Assembly (NCBI RefSeq): GCF_963576615.1
Contig: NC_088710.1
Coordinates: 4,382,001-4,446,000 of the forward strand
DNA: 64,000 nt
Source: Watersipora subatra
Taxonomy: Eukaryota > Bryozoa > Gymnolaemata > Cheilostomatida > Watersiporidae
Direction of reading: 5' to 3'
A program made the translations under genes and the position numbers. Shown here piece by piece: positions 1 through 11,954 of this stretch. Position 1 is the first letter of the stretch, and the number at the start of each line of letters is the position of its first letter. Below the pieces are notes generated by a model. That model was not told where the DNA came from. It did no database searches and was given only the letters and a program-made list of their open reading frames with translations.

Positions 1-1409
1 GCAAATATATTATACTGTAATCAAGAGCTTTGCAACTGCTAAGCTTGGAATAGTTTTAGCCTATCAGTGCGAAAAGGAGGTTCAATAATGGGATTCAACT
101 CACTCAAATTGTAATTCAGTGAACCTAAGAAGAGAGCATCCTTGACCTATGATGTTGTCCTCTGTACTGTTATTACACTTTCAACTTTAATTACGACCGG
201 TATTTTCTGGTTATCAACTGATAAGCCATGTAAAAGTATGCAATCACTTTTGATTATAAGGCGATCGGCCTTTTGGCAATGGCGGATAAGTTGTACACTC
301 AAATGTTCAAAGTGCAAACATGTACGGTCTCTGAGAAACTAATAGATAACAGATACAGCTACGTAAAAAGTGAACTATAATTACCACACAACTTCGTACA
401 TGACCAGAAGCCGGTACATTTTAAAGGTATAAATGTGATTTCTGTCTTGATCAAGCGTAGGCCTACGGGTCAAAATTGAATCTACCCAAGTTTTTTTAAT
501 ATTCAAAGACAATTTGTAACTGCATTTATCATAAGCACATGCAAAGCGTAAAACTTTCAGTATTTGTAACAATAAGTGCACATATTCAGCCAAAGTTAAA
601 AGATGTATTAATGTTATCGCCAGGGTGATCAATTACGGTATGTATAGATAGGCAGCGATTTAGATCACATGAAGTGACACCCTAATATGAAATTTATACA
701 CAATAAAATCTTACAATCACGGTAAAATTTGCCGTCGCATCAGTGACCCATGGTTTAATAACAGTAATATTAGCTCAGTAAGAGCTAAGGTTCAACCAGG
801 TTTCATTGTGATAGCTCATCAGCAAACAATGTTACTTGTAGTTAGCAACAGACCATGTTAGCAGAACATTAATTTTATAATAAAATATCATGAATAGACT
901 GAACTTAACTGTGAATAATGTTAAGTTATTTAAAATTGATACTGTCAGCTTATTTAAAATAGTAAGATCTTGTTTAAAGCATCGATGTAAACTTACTGTG
1001 TACTTTGGTTAGCTCAAGAGATTTGATATTCTAAGCGGACGGAAACAGCTTGCCGGCTTTCCAATAAACACTAGGTAATACTGAGTGTTAAACCAAGCAA
1101 ATGCGACCGCATCCCGAACTTATTTCACGCTTGAAAAGCTACACCTTAAACAGATCTGGCTCGGACACACCTTCACGAGCATCAGGCCATAATCGCGCTA
1201 TAGAGCAGGGTCATAATCCGTTACATCGATTGGATAGTCGCTTCAAACCATCCTTTACGAACGAAGGTTAAGTAGTTGATGATCATTTAGAGTTTTAGAC
1301 CAATAAATGATGGATAAGAACAACTAGTGACCAATGAAGTTACAACTATCCTGACTCGCTATTCTCGTTATCAAAGCGAGTTTATGACAATCGAGAAGAT
1401 AAATTCGGT
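1..1409. other. intergenic stretch, nothing recognised
   Basis: AT-rich sequence with only short chance reading frames. I see no exon with domain content, no RNA gene and no clear repeat before the foldback element that starts near 1410. Confidence 0.5.
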
Positions 1410-1890
1410 TATTAAATAGTTAGCCTGTATGGCGCCTTACAGTGCCTCGCGTTGCGTGTTCGCAACTCGAGTTGTACAACTCGAGTTGCAAACTCGGCAC
1501 AGTATAATTCTAATAATTCGCTATTAGCTCTAGTTTTACAGTACATACAGTTTAATTTCTATTAGCTAACGGGTGCCTATTGATGTACCATTGTTAATAT
1601 AACTAGATCTACGGTTATGCTACCGTAATACCGATATATTGCACCTTACTTTTGAAAAGTCGCGTTGCGTGTTCACAACTCGAGTTGTGCAACTCGAGTT
1701 GTACAACTCGAGTTGTGAACGCGCAAGGCGAGGCACTGTAAGGCGCCATATAGCCTGTCTTGACAAGCTGTTGTTTTTGCGTAGTTGTCCCCCCGTCGAG
1801 CGACGAGCAACAAGCGTTGTTGCTCGCCGCTCGACGGGGGGGGGACAACTACGCAAAAACAACAGCTTGTCAAGACAGGCTATTAAATAG
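1410..1890. mobile_element. foldback (long inverted-repeat) element with 10-bp target duplication
   Basis: The direct repeat TATTAAATAG lies at 1410-1419 and again at 1881-1890. The 461 bp between them begin with TTAGCCTGT and end with ACAGGC. Two inverted-repeat systems are nested inside. Arms near 1424-1475 and 1706-1757 share the motif GGCGCCTTACAGTGCCTCGC and its complement. A second, almost perfect hairpin has ~62-nt arms at 1752-1813 and 1819-1881 with a loop of a few bases. The word CAACTCGAGTTG occurs five times with 14-bp spacing (1463, 1477, 1676, 1690, 1704). No coding capacity is present; the overlapping open frames are products of the palindromes. A 9-10 bp duplication with long inverted ends fits foldback or Mutator-like elements; the superfamily is inference. 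Confidence 0.72.
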
Positions 1891-2345
1891 GTAGTACGTA
1901 CACATGCATGTGTGCATTACATAGGCAGAGCCGCATAGCGTCCATGGCACTGATGTCTGTGCATTTCGGAATTGGGTCTGCGCTATTATCGTAAAACATA
2001 GTGCATGTACATGTATAGCTTTTCATGATGAACCATACTCAATGCTCACTAATTTCAACAGCCAGTGAGCACTGAGGCTACGAATGTATTGTAAGCAAAA
2101 TTAAACTGCATGCTTATCGACTCGCTGCTGATTTTCTCTTCTACGTGCCTTTTCATGATATCGCTCACCTAGTATATAGGCCTAATATAAATTACATGAC
2201 TATTTTGACAGCAATTTTATTTTAATCAGAAACTTTTTCACACTTGTTTTATACAAAAAAGACAATAGTTGGTCACTCAAATAAATGGTTTGATATATAG
2301 CATTTGAAATATCTTTCTCTGTAAAGAGAGCGGGTCTTAGGTAGA

Positions 2346-2570
2346 GCTAGCAACAGGCCTGCCAACCCAAGGGTGAGGCAATGCGTGAGATTTGGTTTTG
2401 GGGCGATTGATGTATCAATAATAGTATATATATAATTGTGGAAATTGGGGCAAAAATCTCACGCATTTCTCACGCATTTTCATTTTTTCTTTGGGGTGAT
2501 TGCGTGAGTCTCACGCCCAATGCGTGAGTCTCACGCCCAATGCGTGAGAGTTGGCAGGTATGGCTAGCAA
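2346..2570. mobile_element. hAT-type MITE, copy 1
   Basis: An element of 209 bp (2354-2562) is flanked by a perfect 8-bp direct repeat GCTAGCAA at 2346-2353 and 2563-2570. The ends are inverted repeats, CAGGCCTGCCAAC on the left and GTTGGCAGGTATG on the right. The interior repeats the palindromic words TCACGC and GCGTGAG several times. A second copy with the same ends and its own 8-bp duplication lies at 60922-61115. An 8-bp duplication and CA...TG ends fit the hAT superfamily. It has no coding capacity and would have needed a transposase from elsewhere. Confidence 0.85.
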
Positions 2571-3080
2571 TGATATTTTCAAAATAATTGTATGAGGTTG
2601 TGTGCAGTTTGTTCATATCAAATAATCACATATATATCCTGTCACAGCTTTGCACACAGGTGTGCAAAGAATAATGGTTTTTTTAGAAGACATGCATGAG
2701 TTTATTCTAGTACCACAACAGCGTCAAGCATGGCATAGAAAAACGAGCTGAGCATGCGTAAGGAGTATACTGGAAACTATCCTAGATCAAGGTATAGATA
2801 ACTACAAAACTATGACATCTCCTTTTTTCAGGGTTGCAACAAAATGACCAGCCAAACATGTAACTATATATAATGTGATTTAAATGCACAAAGTTGTAAG
2901 CAAAAACACTGAAGAAGCAGGGTAATTAGTCTGGTAACAAGGCTTTTACTGAACTGCTAATGAAACTAAATTAGAAATAGTACTAATACTAAAGTTAGTG
3001 GAGGAACGCCATCCAGGCCAAGTGAACAACTTATGTCATCATGTAACTCTCATGCCACTTGGGCTTATTCAATTTACGAC
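2571..3080. other. intergenic stretch with a short perfect hairpin
   Basis: No gene is recognised. At 2648-2669 the sequence CTTTGCACAC, a 2-nt loop and GTGTGCAAAG form a perfect 10-bp inverted repeat. Confidence 0.4.
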
Positions 3081-5700
3081 CAGCCCTAGACACGCTAGGC
3101 TGCAAACTATTGCCTGAACTCGAATCTATTTGAACTTAGTCAGTGCCCACTGGTTTCGAGAAACTATCCGCTTCAGCTCCAGGGTTAAGACCCACCTGAA
3201 CTCGATTGTCCTTTCGGTTTCTTCTGACAACAGTGGACTTATGCTGGATTGAATATGATCTGTCACTGACTAACCTATCTACCCTACCTGTTTTCCACTC
3301 TCTTGTGGCTGCTTTGAATTGCACTTGTCAGCCCTCTTTCAGCATTGATTTCTCTGATTTTGTGTGATTATTGTGATAATACTTCTCTGCACACTTTCTA
3401 TTTTTCAACGTTTCTCTGACCACCTCTAAATCATAAGTGTCAACTTTTTAACGGTCAATGGCCACTGTCAGTCTTGTCTGCAGGCCCTCTGCAACTGGAG
3501 TGTTTTGGATAATTGTCAAACCATCCAACCAGTCACTTCTACCATCACTCAGACACTTGCGCATCATGGTTTTGATAGTGCCCACAACCCTTTCCACCTG
3601 TCCGTTACTTAAAGAGATGCAGTAGTGAGCTGGTCTCGTGTTTGCCATTTCTGTCTGTGCAAAAAGTATTGAATTCGTATCCAGAAAACTGTGGCCCATT
3701 GTCTGAAACAAGTACCTCTGGCTGACCGAAGTCCGCAAATGTTTCCTTCAGGCATCGTGTGATAAATTTTGTGGTGGTGCTACAGGGAATACTCTTTACT
3801 ACGGGCCATTTTGACAACTAATCTACTACTAATAAGTAATCATTTCCTTGTAGATGAAAGAAATTAACTTACTCCTAAGACCTGGCCAGAACACTGACTC
3901 ATTGGCCTTCTGTAGCAACTTTGTAACCCTTTGGTAGGCACTAGGTAATGTTGCTATAACCTCTTTTCTCATTGATACTGGTATCACCAGCCGTGACCCA
4001 TAAAACTCACACCATTAGCTGTACTGAGGCTGTGTCTCAAATTCCATTAGGCATTGCTCTGCTTGCACAACTCTTTTTTGTGCTGGCCATCTCTCTTGAA
4101 TATGATTTACAACTACTTGCAACTCATCATCATTTTCAGTTGCCATTTGGTATTGTTCCATCACTTTGAATTACAACGGAGCATACAAATACAAGAAGAT
4201 CAACCTCCAGATCTTCAAACATGTTGGTACCTTGAGGACAGGACCGTGACAAAGTGTCTGCCAAGAAAATTTTTGCTCCTGGAACGTACACAAGCTCAAT
4301 GGGATATGCTAAATTGCTAAAAGTTCCATGCGCATAGCTGCTAATCTTGGTGATAGCTGGCTGATGTCCTTACCCATCAAGCCTAGCAAGGGTAAATGGT
4401 CAGTTTCAACTTTTATCTTTGGTTGACCAAAACAGTAATACCTGAACCTCTTGCTGGCAAATAACGCAGCTAACAGCTCTTTTTCTATTTGGCTGTATCA
4501 CTGTTGCCACGGTGTTAGGGATTTTGCAGCAAACTCAATTGGCTTGCCATCTTTTAGACATACAGCCCTATACTGTGAGCTGAGATGTCTGCACTCACAA
4601 TAACTTCTACATCCAGATTGTATTAGGCAAGAGTGGGTGCTTCAACCATGAGCTGCTTAATTTTGTCAAAAGCCATATCTTACTACTTTCCCCACATAAA
4701 ATGCGTGTTTTTACTGGCCTCTCATAAGGGATAAGTATGCTCTGATAAATTCGGAATAAACAGCCATATAATTGACAAACCCCAAAAATCTTTGCACTGC
4801 CTTTTTGTCCTCAGGGGCTTGCATCTTTCGCAATGCCTCAACTTTCATAAAACTAGGATTAATGCCGTCTTTTGACAATTCATGGCCTAGATAACTGATG
4901 GACTGTTGTGCCAACTCAATCTTGTTTGGGTTTAGAGTTAAACCAATTTCACTACAGCGTTGAATAACTTGACTCGATCGCCTATCATGTTCTAGTCTGG
5001 TAGGTGCATGGGTTAACAAATCATCGATGTAAACCTCCTCAACTTCAATATCTGACATAGCATTTGACATTCTTAGGGGGAAAACCTCGGGTGCATTACA
5101 AATGCCCATAGGCATTCTGATGTACCTGTATTTTCCATACGGAGTTACAAAACTGGTCAGTTTAAAAGAAGCCTCATCCAAAGGGATTTGATGAAAGTCT
5201 TGCTTTGCGTCTAACGTTGTGAAATATTTTGAGTCAGCGATCCGAGAAAAGATCTCAGTGTTAGTTGGTGTAACACCCTGTGCTCGCACTAATTGGTTAG
5301 TCAAATGCTGCTGGTTGAGGCAGAGTCTCAGGTCACCATTGGGTTTATTGACCAAGACTAATGGTGACAGCCATTGTGCTGGCGTAGTATCCTTAACTAT
5401 GACACCTGACTCCACAAGCCTGTTTAGCTCGATTAATAGCTTTTTTGGTTGTTGGCTAAGCATCACAAAAGTAGTGGGCACTACTTGAAAATTATTGTTT
5501 TTAAAAGGCACTGTTTTTGCTATCACACTTCAAGCATTTTTAAGGTGCCTTTCTCTTTTTATGTAAACTCTAGGTAAAAGTGTTGTTCCTTGTGCCTGTT
5601 TAAAGATGTCTACTAATACTTTTAGCTCCAGTTGCCTTTCCCTTGTTCTAAGCTTAACACCTTTTGCAGCCACAACCGATTAGGGCATCTGAAATAGCAA
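3080..5700 (-). mobile_element. Ty3/gypsy LTR-retrotransposon fossil (broken pol)
   Basis: Read on the minus strand from high to low coordinates, the order is reverse transcriptase (about 5526-4711, with recognisable fingers, palm and a YIDD-type active site), an RNase H remnant (about 4700-4150), the zinc-binding and core parts of an integrase (about 4000-3450) and a short integrase C-terminal remnant (about 3320-3130). RT before RNase H before integrase is the Ty3/gypsy order. I recognise no gag and no LTR pair, so the outer limits are approximate. It is broken, with at least half a dozen breaks, and looks old. Confidence 0.85.
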
Positions 5701-7053
5701 GTCAAATTGATCCCTTTATTTAATAAGCTCAAGCGTTTTGTGTATTTAGCTAGTTTCATTTTTTTCATAGATTTGTCTATTTACTCTGACTTGATTTTAT
5801 CTGCTGACATGTTTTCCCTGAATTTGATTAGGATTTTTTATCTAATCTAGTCTTCAGCCTAAATCACAAGCTTCAATAACTTATCTCACTTGATATTGCT
5901 ACATACCTGAACTACCCAACAAATAAAACAAAATTATGTTCCACGCTACTCCTGAACTTTGAGCAACAATGGAGAGATGCATACCACGCCTGCATTTTGT
6001 GGGATGTGTTCTATTCCAACTAAATTTCTTACAGGCTGTATGTACTGTTAAGGCACAAACTCTACTTTTAAACCTTTTTTTAATCGGTATTTGTATTGTA
6101 CATTTTCGTTGTTGTTTGTACATACCTTTTTGGTCAAATACTTAAACAAGCAACTACATGATAGTGATCTTAAAAGACAAAATATAAAAGAAATTTCAAT
6201 TCAATGCAATAGTTTACGGCTATAGGTGAAAATACTACATGAGTGGTAACAGCAGCCAATTGCATAGCACTATTCTGTCAAGCTTTAGATTGGCTGTACT
6301 AATGGATTAGCTGTGATTATAAAGATTAGTGATATATTAGTGTGATAGTAATAATGTAAACTTTGTTCATGTTTTGATAGTAAACAGTAGAATGATACGA
6401 GTGGATGTGATAACAAAGTTATAGCTTCATCAATGTAGAAACACCAGACTTATCGATAAAAGCTCCATGAATGATAACGCCAAACAAGACTGCCATCACC
6501 CCATGTTATATGTGTAGAAATCATTTTCTAGTGATAGCATTATATACCCAATTAGAGTACATAAGAGGTACCTCGCCTTATAAAGTCACTTCTCAATGAT
6601 GACGCACTGGAATTTACAAAAGTCATATTGTGATAGTTTTTTCATACTAAAAGTTATGTCAAAACCATATTTAGATTTACCTCAATCAGTCTGCCTTGTA
6701 TGTATGAGTCAGTTCAAATGATGCCGACTATGTATTTTCCTCACTGCTTTTGCAATATTACATATAACTACATATGGCGGGAAATGGAAAAATTTACCTT
6801 TTTCATCTCTCTTGTGCAATACCAATAAGAGAATTTTTTATGCGCTGTTTTTAAGCATTTTCGATCATAACAGAATAAAAATTATGCAATGATAAACTTT
6901 TCTGACTTTTGATCTGTTTTAATAAAAATGTAGTATCGCTCTTAATGAAAGAGCATAGCATGTTGTTTCTAGCTTTGGCGATGCATTAACAAAAAATTTA
7001 GTTAGATAAAACAACTATAACTATTTTGGCAGTAGGATTTGTTTTTGTGATAA

Positions 7054-7145
7054 GTGTTATACTGTCTTAAAGCTGTAAACCTCATTTGATCAGCTGATGA
7101 GTGTTATACTGTCTTAAAGCTGTAAACCTCATTTGATCAGCTCGT
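7054..7145. repeat. 47-bp tandem duplication (2 copies)
   Basis: The unit starting GTGTTATACTGTCTTAAAGC occurs at 7054 and 7101. The two copies look identical over at least 40 bp, so the duplication is recent. It is non-coding. Confidence 0.85.
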
Positions 7146-7642
7146 AAGCAATAGAAATAGCACCGTTGTTAAGATCAGTTGATGATCACAGGCCGAGCAA
7201 GTTGATGAAACACTTTATGTAAATGATTTATAACCACTTGTAGAGTAGTACAAATCAGACATTGCTTTAGTAGCTTTATTGTTGAAAGAAGGCGCTATGC
7301 CTTTGTTAGTTTTATACCCACAGCTAGGATACTGTTACAGTGTGGAACACAAAAATTCTTGTGACAGCCCATAATGTAAGCCAACAAAAACTTTATTGAT
7401 TTTGATTTGTTTAATAGATGCTGTAGTCAACATAATATCAAATTGTACCGACTTGCCCAATGAAGACTTATTGCTGTAATTCTTGGTTTGTTCTATCACT
7501 TTATGTTTGAGTTGGCTCTTAACATATCAGGAACTTGGGCTACTTTACCTTGCTCCTTCTCAAAACATAATTTAGGATTTGTTATAAATAAGATAGTTTT
7601 TCTCGAACGTTTTATAACATGTTTAATCAGCTTGCTTGGTTT

Positions 7643-7688
7643 GTTAATAACTAGCGCTAACTAGCAGGTAATAGCGCTAGTTATTAAC
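7643..7688. repeat. perfect 17-bp inverted repeat
   Basis: The arm GTTAATAACTAGCGCTA at 7643-7659 is exactly complementary to 7672-7688, with a 12-nt loop. It could be a transposon scar or a transcribed hairpin; nothing around it decides. Confidence 0.7.
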
Positions 7689-8029
7689 CTTTAGCACTTA
7701 AAGCATGAAGTATTGTGAATGTTGATTATTCTGAATGCTGACATTACATGTCAGAAAGCTGCCTTTGTCAATGCTGCCGTCAGTCATTAATTAGTTAGCA
7801 TGAGCCAATATTTAACAATCAAATTTTAAATATTATGTGAGTCTCAATATATTTCAACAGAATATTACAAAAGTGATATCCTTTGCTATAGTTATCTCCC
7901 TCTTGCATATCCTATTTTCTGTAGTTTTCAAGGTTGTACAAGATTACATCACATTGAAAAACATCAAATTTTCAAGTCACTTACATCTCTCTCTTGCAGT
8001 TAGTCGTTTTAGCAATGATGTTTTATGGT

Positions 8030-10140
8030 TTGGCCTTATCACTGACTTCTATGCAGCTCTGTTTGCCGCTTTTTCTTGCCATCTGTTTGTGGCTAGTTCC
8101 CTCAACTTCATGTTAAGCTCTGCTACATCTTTGTATCTCAATCTAGGTCTGCCCTAATCCCTCTTTCGTTCATAGAGTTGTGAATACAATAGTTGTCTTG
8201 GTAATCACTCTCGATCCATCCTATGCACATGGCTCAGCCATCTTTGGCGTTTTTCTATCAAGATGTCTGCCATGGATGGGAGGCCAGCACGTCTTAGGAT
8301 TTGGGTTTGCTTGACTTTATCGTTCCAGAGAGATTTATGCTGCATAGTTGTCTCATCATGACTGCGTGAAGTCTTTTCATTTGCGTTTGGTACACTGTCT
8401 AGGTCTCAACTCCATATAATAGGGCTGTTAGGACTACAGCTCGGTGTACCTTACACTTAGCTCATACTGTTACATGCTTGTTCTTCCACAAACGATCTTA
8501 AAGTTTGCCGAAGGTAGCACTGGCAGTAGTTCTTAAGTTCTTTATCAATTCTGGCATTGCTTGATAAGGTGATACCCAGGTATCTATAATGTGAACATTA
8601 AGTGAGTGACTTGCTGTCTATCAGGATATCTGCATGATCTGGTGGTGAATGCAGAAACTTCACTGGTTGACACATACAGTCTACTTTATTTGTTTACCTT
8701 GAGGCTGAATTCTGATGCTGCTCTAGTTTACCGATCTAAAAACAGTTGCATGTCTTCAGCAGGGTGGGTAGCCAGAGCACTGTCATCTGCAAACAACCTC
8801 TCTCTGACAAGAAATTTGGTTATGCAGGATTTAGATTTAAACTGAGAGACTCCAAAGCATTGGCATTGGATCTTGTTTGGATATAGACTCCTTTGCTGCT
8901 ATCTTTAGAAGCAACTTCAAACATCCCACCACCATAAAGTGAAAAAAGGGTTGGTGCACAAACACAGCCCTGCTTGACACATTTACTGTTGGAAATTTCA
9001 CTGAAGCATGATTCACCTGCACTATTTGAGCTTGAATTCCGTCATGCAAGGATCTTAGCAGGTTTATCATCTTGTCAGTGCAGCCCTAGCAGCCCTAGCT
9101 TTTTCAGAACTATCCAGAGACTTTGTCTTGAGACCATATCATAGGCCTCAGTGGCGTCAATGAAAACAGTGCACAAAGGCATGTTTGTTCTCAACGTTTG
9201 TCCTGTACTTGATGGATGCTGAACACCATATCCACTGTAGTAAATTTTTTATGAAATCCACACTGTTTCAGGCAGTACATTTTGTGATCTCGTTTTTTAA
9301 ATTCTGTTGGGACTACAGAGGTCATGATCTTTTCAGCAGTTGAAAGGAGAGAGATATTGAACATACTTGAATACATGTGTGATATGTGTGATGATAGCGG
9401 CTTCTAAATCCTGTGTTGTTTCCTCCTCCCATATATCTCTAATCACTTCGAATACTGTTTTTTTTTTAGCCACTGAACATCATATTTCTATACCTCTGCT
9501 GGGATTCACATCATGTAGGTGCTCTATTTTCATTCCTTATGCTGACTGCAACAATGACTTCAGCTTTGTCAGGTAGATCATTCAGACGGCTCGTGATTGG
9601 TCTTTGCATGAGGCAATCGGCACGCAGAATTTAAGAGATGGTTGAAGTGCTCAGCAAAGCCATACACAATCTGATTTTTATCTTTTAGGACCAGTTCTCT
9701 TAAGTGTTTTTAGCTGGACTGTTCCTCTCTTCAGTGGGCCGTATACTTCTCTGAGACCGCGGTAGAATTCCTTCATATAAATACGATCGGCAGCAAACTA
9801 GGTTTCTTGCTTTTTCCACCCATCAATGTGACTTCATTTCTCTGATGTATTGCTGGAGTTTGTTTCTCGCTGTTAGAAGTTTTGCCTTGTACGCTCTGGC
9901 GCAATGTGACGAATACAGACGTCGAGCAGTGTTTCTTTTTATAAGTAGCTTGTTTATCTGGACATTATCTGCCCTGAGCCAATTTATACAGTCTGTAGAG
10001 CAGATTTGACTTTCTTGGCTCCACAACTACAGTTTTGGTCTAACTAATTTTTTTAAACTGCTAGATTGTTCTCAAACATTTCCTGGGATCAAGTCTCCTC
10101 AATGTTTTGTTTTACCGGTTTCTCTTCCGGATGCCAAGCG
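8030..10140 (-). mobile_element. decayed LINE (non-LTR retrotransposon), RT to C-terminus
   Basis: Minus-strand frames give, in order, the linker before the RT (10026-9823), the start of the RT with a YMKEFYRGLREVYGPLK-like segment (about 9780-9700), a catalytic block with a KQGCV.APTLFS-like motif (about 9070-8900), a DDTVLW-like active-site remnant (about 8780), a YLGITLS segment (about 8580), and the C-terminal block LPSMADILIEKRQRWLSHVH (about 8290-8230) typical of LINE ORF2. Many stops and frame shifts separate these blocks, so it is a dead copy. No endonuclease domain or 3' tail was recognised, so the limits are approximate and I do not assign a clade. The plus-strand open frames over this stretch are shadows. 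Confidence 0.8.
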
Positions 10141-11064
10141 CCGGATCCCATATCATTGAACTTCAACTATCAAAAGATGACACTAAATAATTTTTCAAAT
10201 GCATAAGCAAGCTCTAAGAAAATGACAAAGTCTTACAATGTGAATAAATTACATAAAGAGTGTAAAATAAAATATTTAAATAGTAATTTAAATATTTGAA
10301 TGAAATAAAATACCACATACTGACACTGGAAGTCATTCACATAATAATGATAAAAGAGGATTAATTGCGGTAGTTCAATTGTTGACCTATCAGCTAATAA
10401 CTTACATGCTAACAGTAATCTAATTTGATTTGTATGTCGAGCTGTAAGATGCTGAAGTAATCTCAGTGGCAAATTCTTTTTTCCATAAAAGCTGTGCACG
10501 AAAAGAAATGTACTTACCTTTTAGAATAGTGTCATTGTCTGAAATATTAAATGACCATTTTGCAAGTATCCCCATTTGATAACTTGTAACTGATGTGAGC
10601 TAGCAATTATTGAAGCGCACATTTTTTCTTGACCCACAAAAACATTTAAAATGTATTTTAAAAATATCATCAGGGTATCTGACTTTACTCTTAATATTTT
10701 TTTCTAAAACTTCTTAATGGCTTTACTTGATTCAGTCATTCAATTTTCACGAAAATATGCCATTGAAGTAAAGGTTTCTAGGTAGCCAGCCGATTGTAAC
10801 ATAATTTGTTTTATGAAATTATGCAGAGTGTAACACTCCAAATGCCTTTTTTATACTTCATACTTATTAGTTTTTGGATATAATAACAAACACCAAAACT
10901 GCGAGTCAATTTTTACAACATAAGATCTAAGTAAAGCAAATGTTTATAGACTTTGCATCAAATACAACCTTCTAAAAATTCTGTGCAACCAAAGTAAAGT
11001 ATATATTATCTCAGTTGTTCACTAGTCATTTAACATCCGAAGCATTCATAGCTGTCAAAACCTC

Positions 11065-11111
11065 AATAATAAGATAATAATAATGATAATAATAATGATA
11101 ATAATAATAAT
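11065..11111. repeat. AAT/GAT-rich microsatellite
   Basis: A run of AATAAT, GATAAT and AATGAT triplets in an otherwise mixed AT-rich context. Confidence 0.85.
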
Positions 11112-11398
11112 CTACCACAAAATATAAAAATAGGGATGGCTAAAACGATTTCCTTTCCAAAATGAAGATGGCGGCTATAACTGAATGTTTGCAAGTCTAC
11201 CTGTCAATTATTTTGAGAAATTTTTTAGCTTTTAGCTCGCTGCTTTTAATTGGCTGAATAGCAAACTGAATCTTAAATTTAATAAATAGAAAAGTTTCAT
11301 TTGTTGGTGAAGCAGTTGCAAATCTCACTGACCTAGAAATTTATTTCCCCGAATGAAACTTCTTTTCTACAATCCATTATTGATATTTGATCATGCGT

Positions 11399-11470
11399 TA
11401 TATTTTCTTTCTTTGTTATATTTTCTTTCTTTGTTATATTTTCTTTCTTTGTTATATTTTCTTTGTTTGT
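11399..11470. repeat. 18-bp tandem repeat, 4 copies
   Basis: The unit TTATATTTTCTTTCTTTG is repeated about four times with almost no divergence. It is pyrimidine-rich on the plus strand and lies about 140 bp upstream of the first recognised exon of the zinc-finger gene. Confidence 0.85.
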
Positions 11471-11608
11471 TTAACAAAGTTTTTGCTCAAGGAATAAAGT
11501 TGCATGCATAACGATAACCAGAACAATTCGTAAGGCGTCAAAAGTTGGAAGATACTCGAAAAAACCTCAGAATAAGTTGCACTTCTTTTATTGTTTTTTT
11601 ATTTACAG

Positions 11609-11954
11609 ATGCATATTCAGTGGAATGAATCCTGCACCATGTGCTCTCAAACAGACTGGTGTCATTCTGCCTCTGGTTTTAACATTCAAGAGGAAGCTTC
11701 TGGTTCTGGAGCAAATGGTGGGAGTCCTGATGGTATATCAGCAGGCACCATCACACCTATCTTGTTTTCTAGAGCTCCACTCCTAACCATTCCGGCTAGG
11801 GTATACGAGTCCTGTGATGTAACAGAGTCAGTGACTATTGGCTCTGTGAAATCAAGTGTTGTAGAGTTGAGTATGTGTGAAGTTGAGGTGACTCAAGCTA
11901 CTACACCCTGTGGTGCTGACGTGAATAATCACAATCATCGCTCTTTTCATTCTG
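11609..11954 (+). CDS. zinc-finger gene, exon 1 of the model
   Basis: 115 codons plus one base, ending at the donor TCTG|GTAAGC. The exon begins MHIQWNESC and is Ser/Thr/Val-rich with scattered Cys but no finger. A polypyrimidine run and TTTACAG precede the ATG, so a further upstream (perhaps non-coding) exon is likely. Confidence 0.7.

Larger units (their letters stand above)
5700..8000. other. intergenic stretch with small repeats only
   Basis: No gene is recognised. Two small structures stand out: a 47-bp direct tandem duplication around 7054-7145, and a perfect 17-bp inverted repeat (7643-7659 with 7672-7688, 12-nt loop). Confidence 0.45.
10140..11608. other. non-coding stretch upstream of the zinc-finger gene
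   Basis: AT-rich, with no recognised exon. It contains an (AAT/GAT)n-type microsatellite at about 11065-11111 and a four-copy 18-bp repeat at about 11399-11470. It is probably the promoter region or a 5' intron of the zinc-finger gene, because the first exon I can see starts directly after an acceptor-like TTTATTTACAG. Confidence 0.4.

Noticed and set aside
1615-1890. Four overlapping short frames on both strands
   Set aside because: They arise from the palindromic arms of the foldback element.
8606-8845. Plus-strand frames at 7837-8157, 8606-8845 and 9367-9576
   Set aside because: They are antisense to a recognisable decayed LINE.
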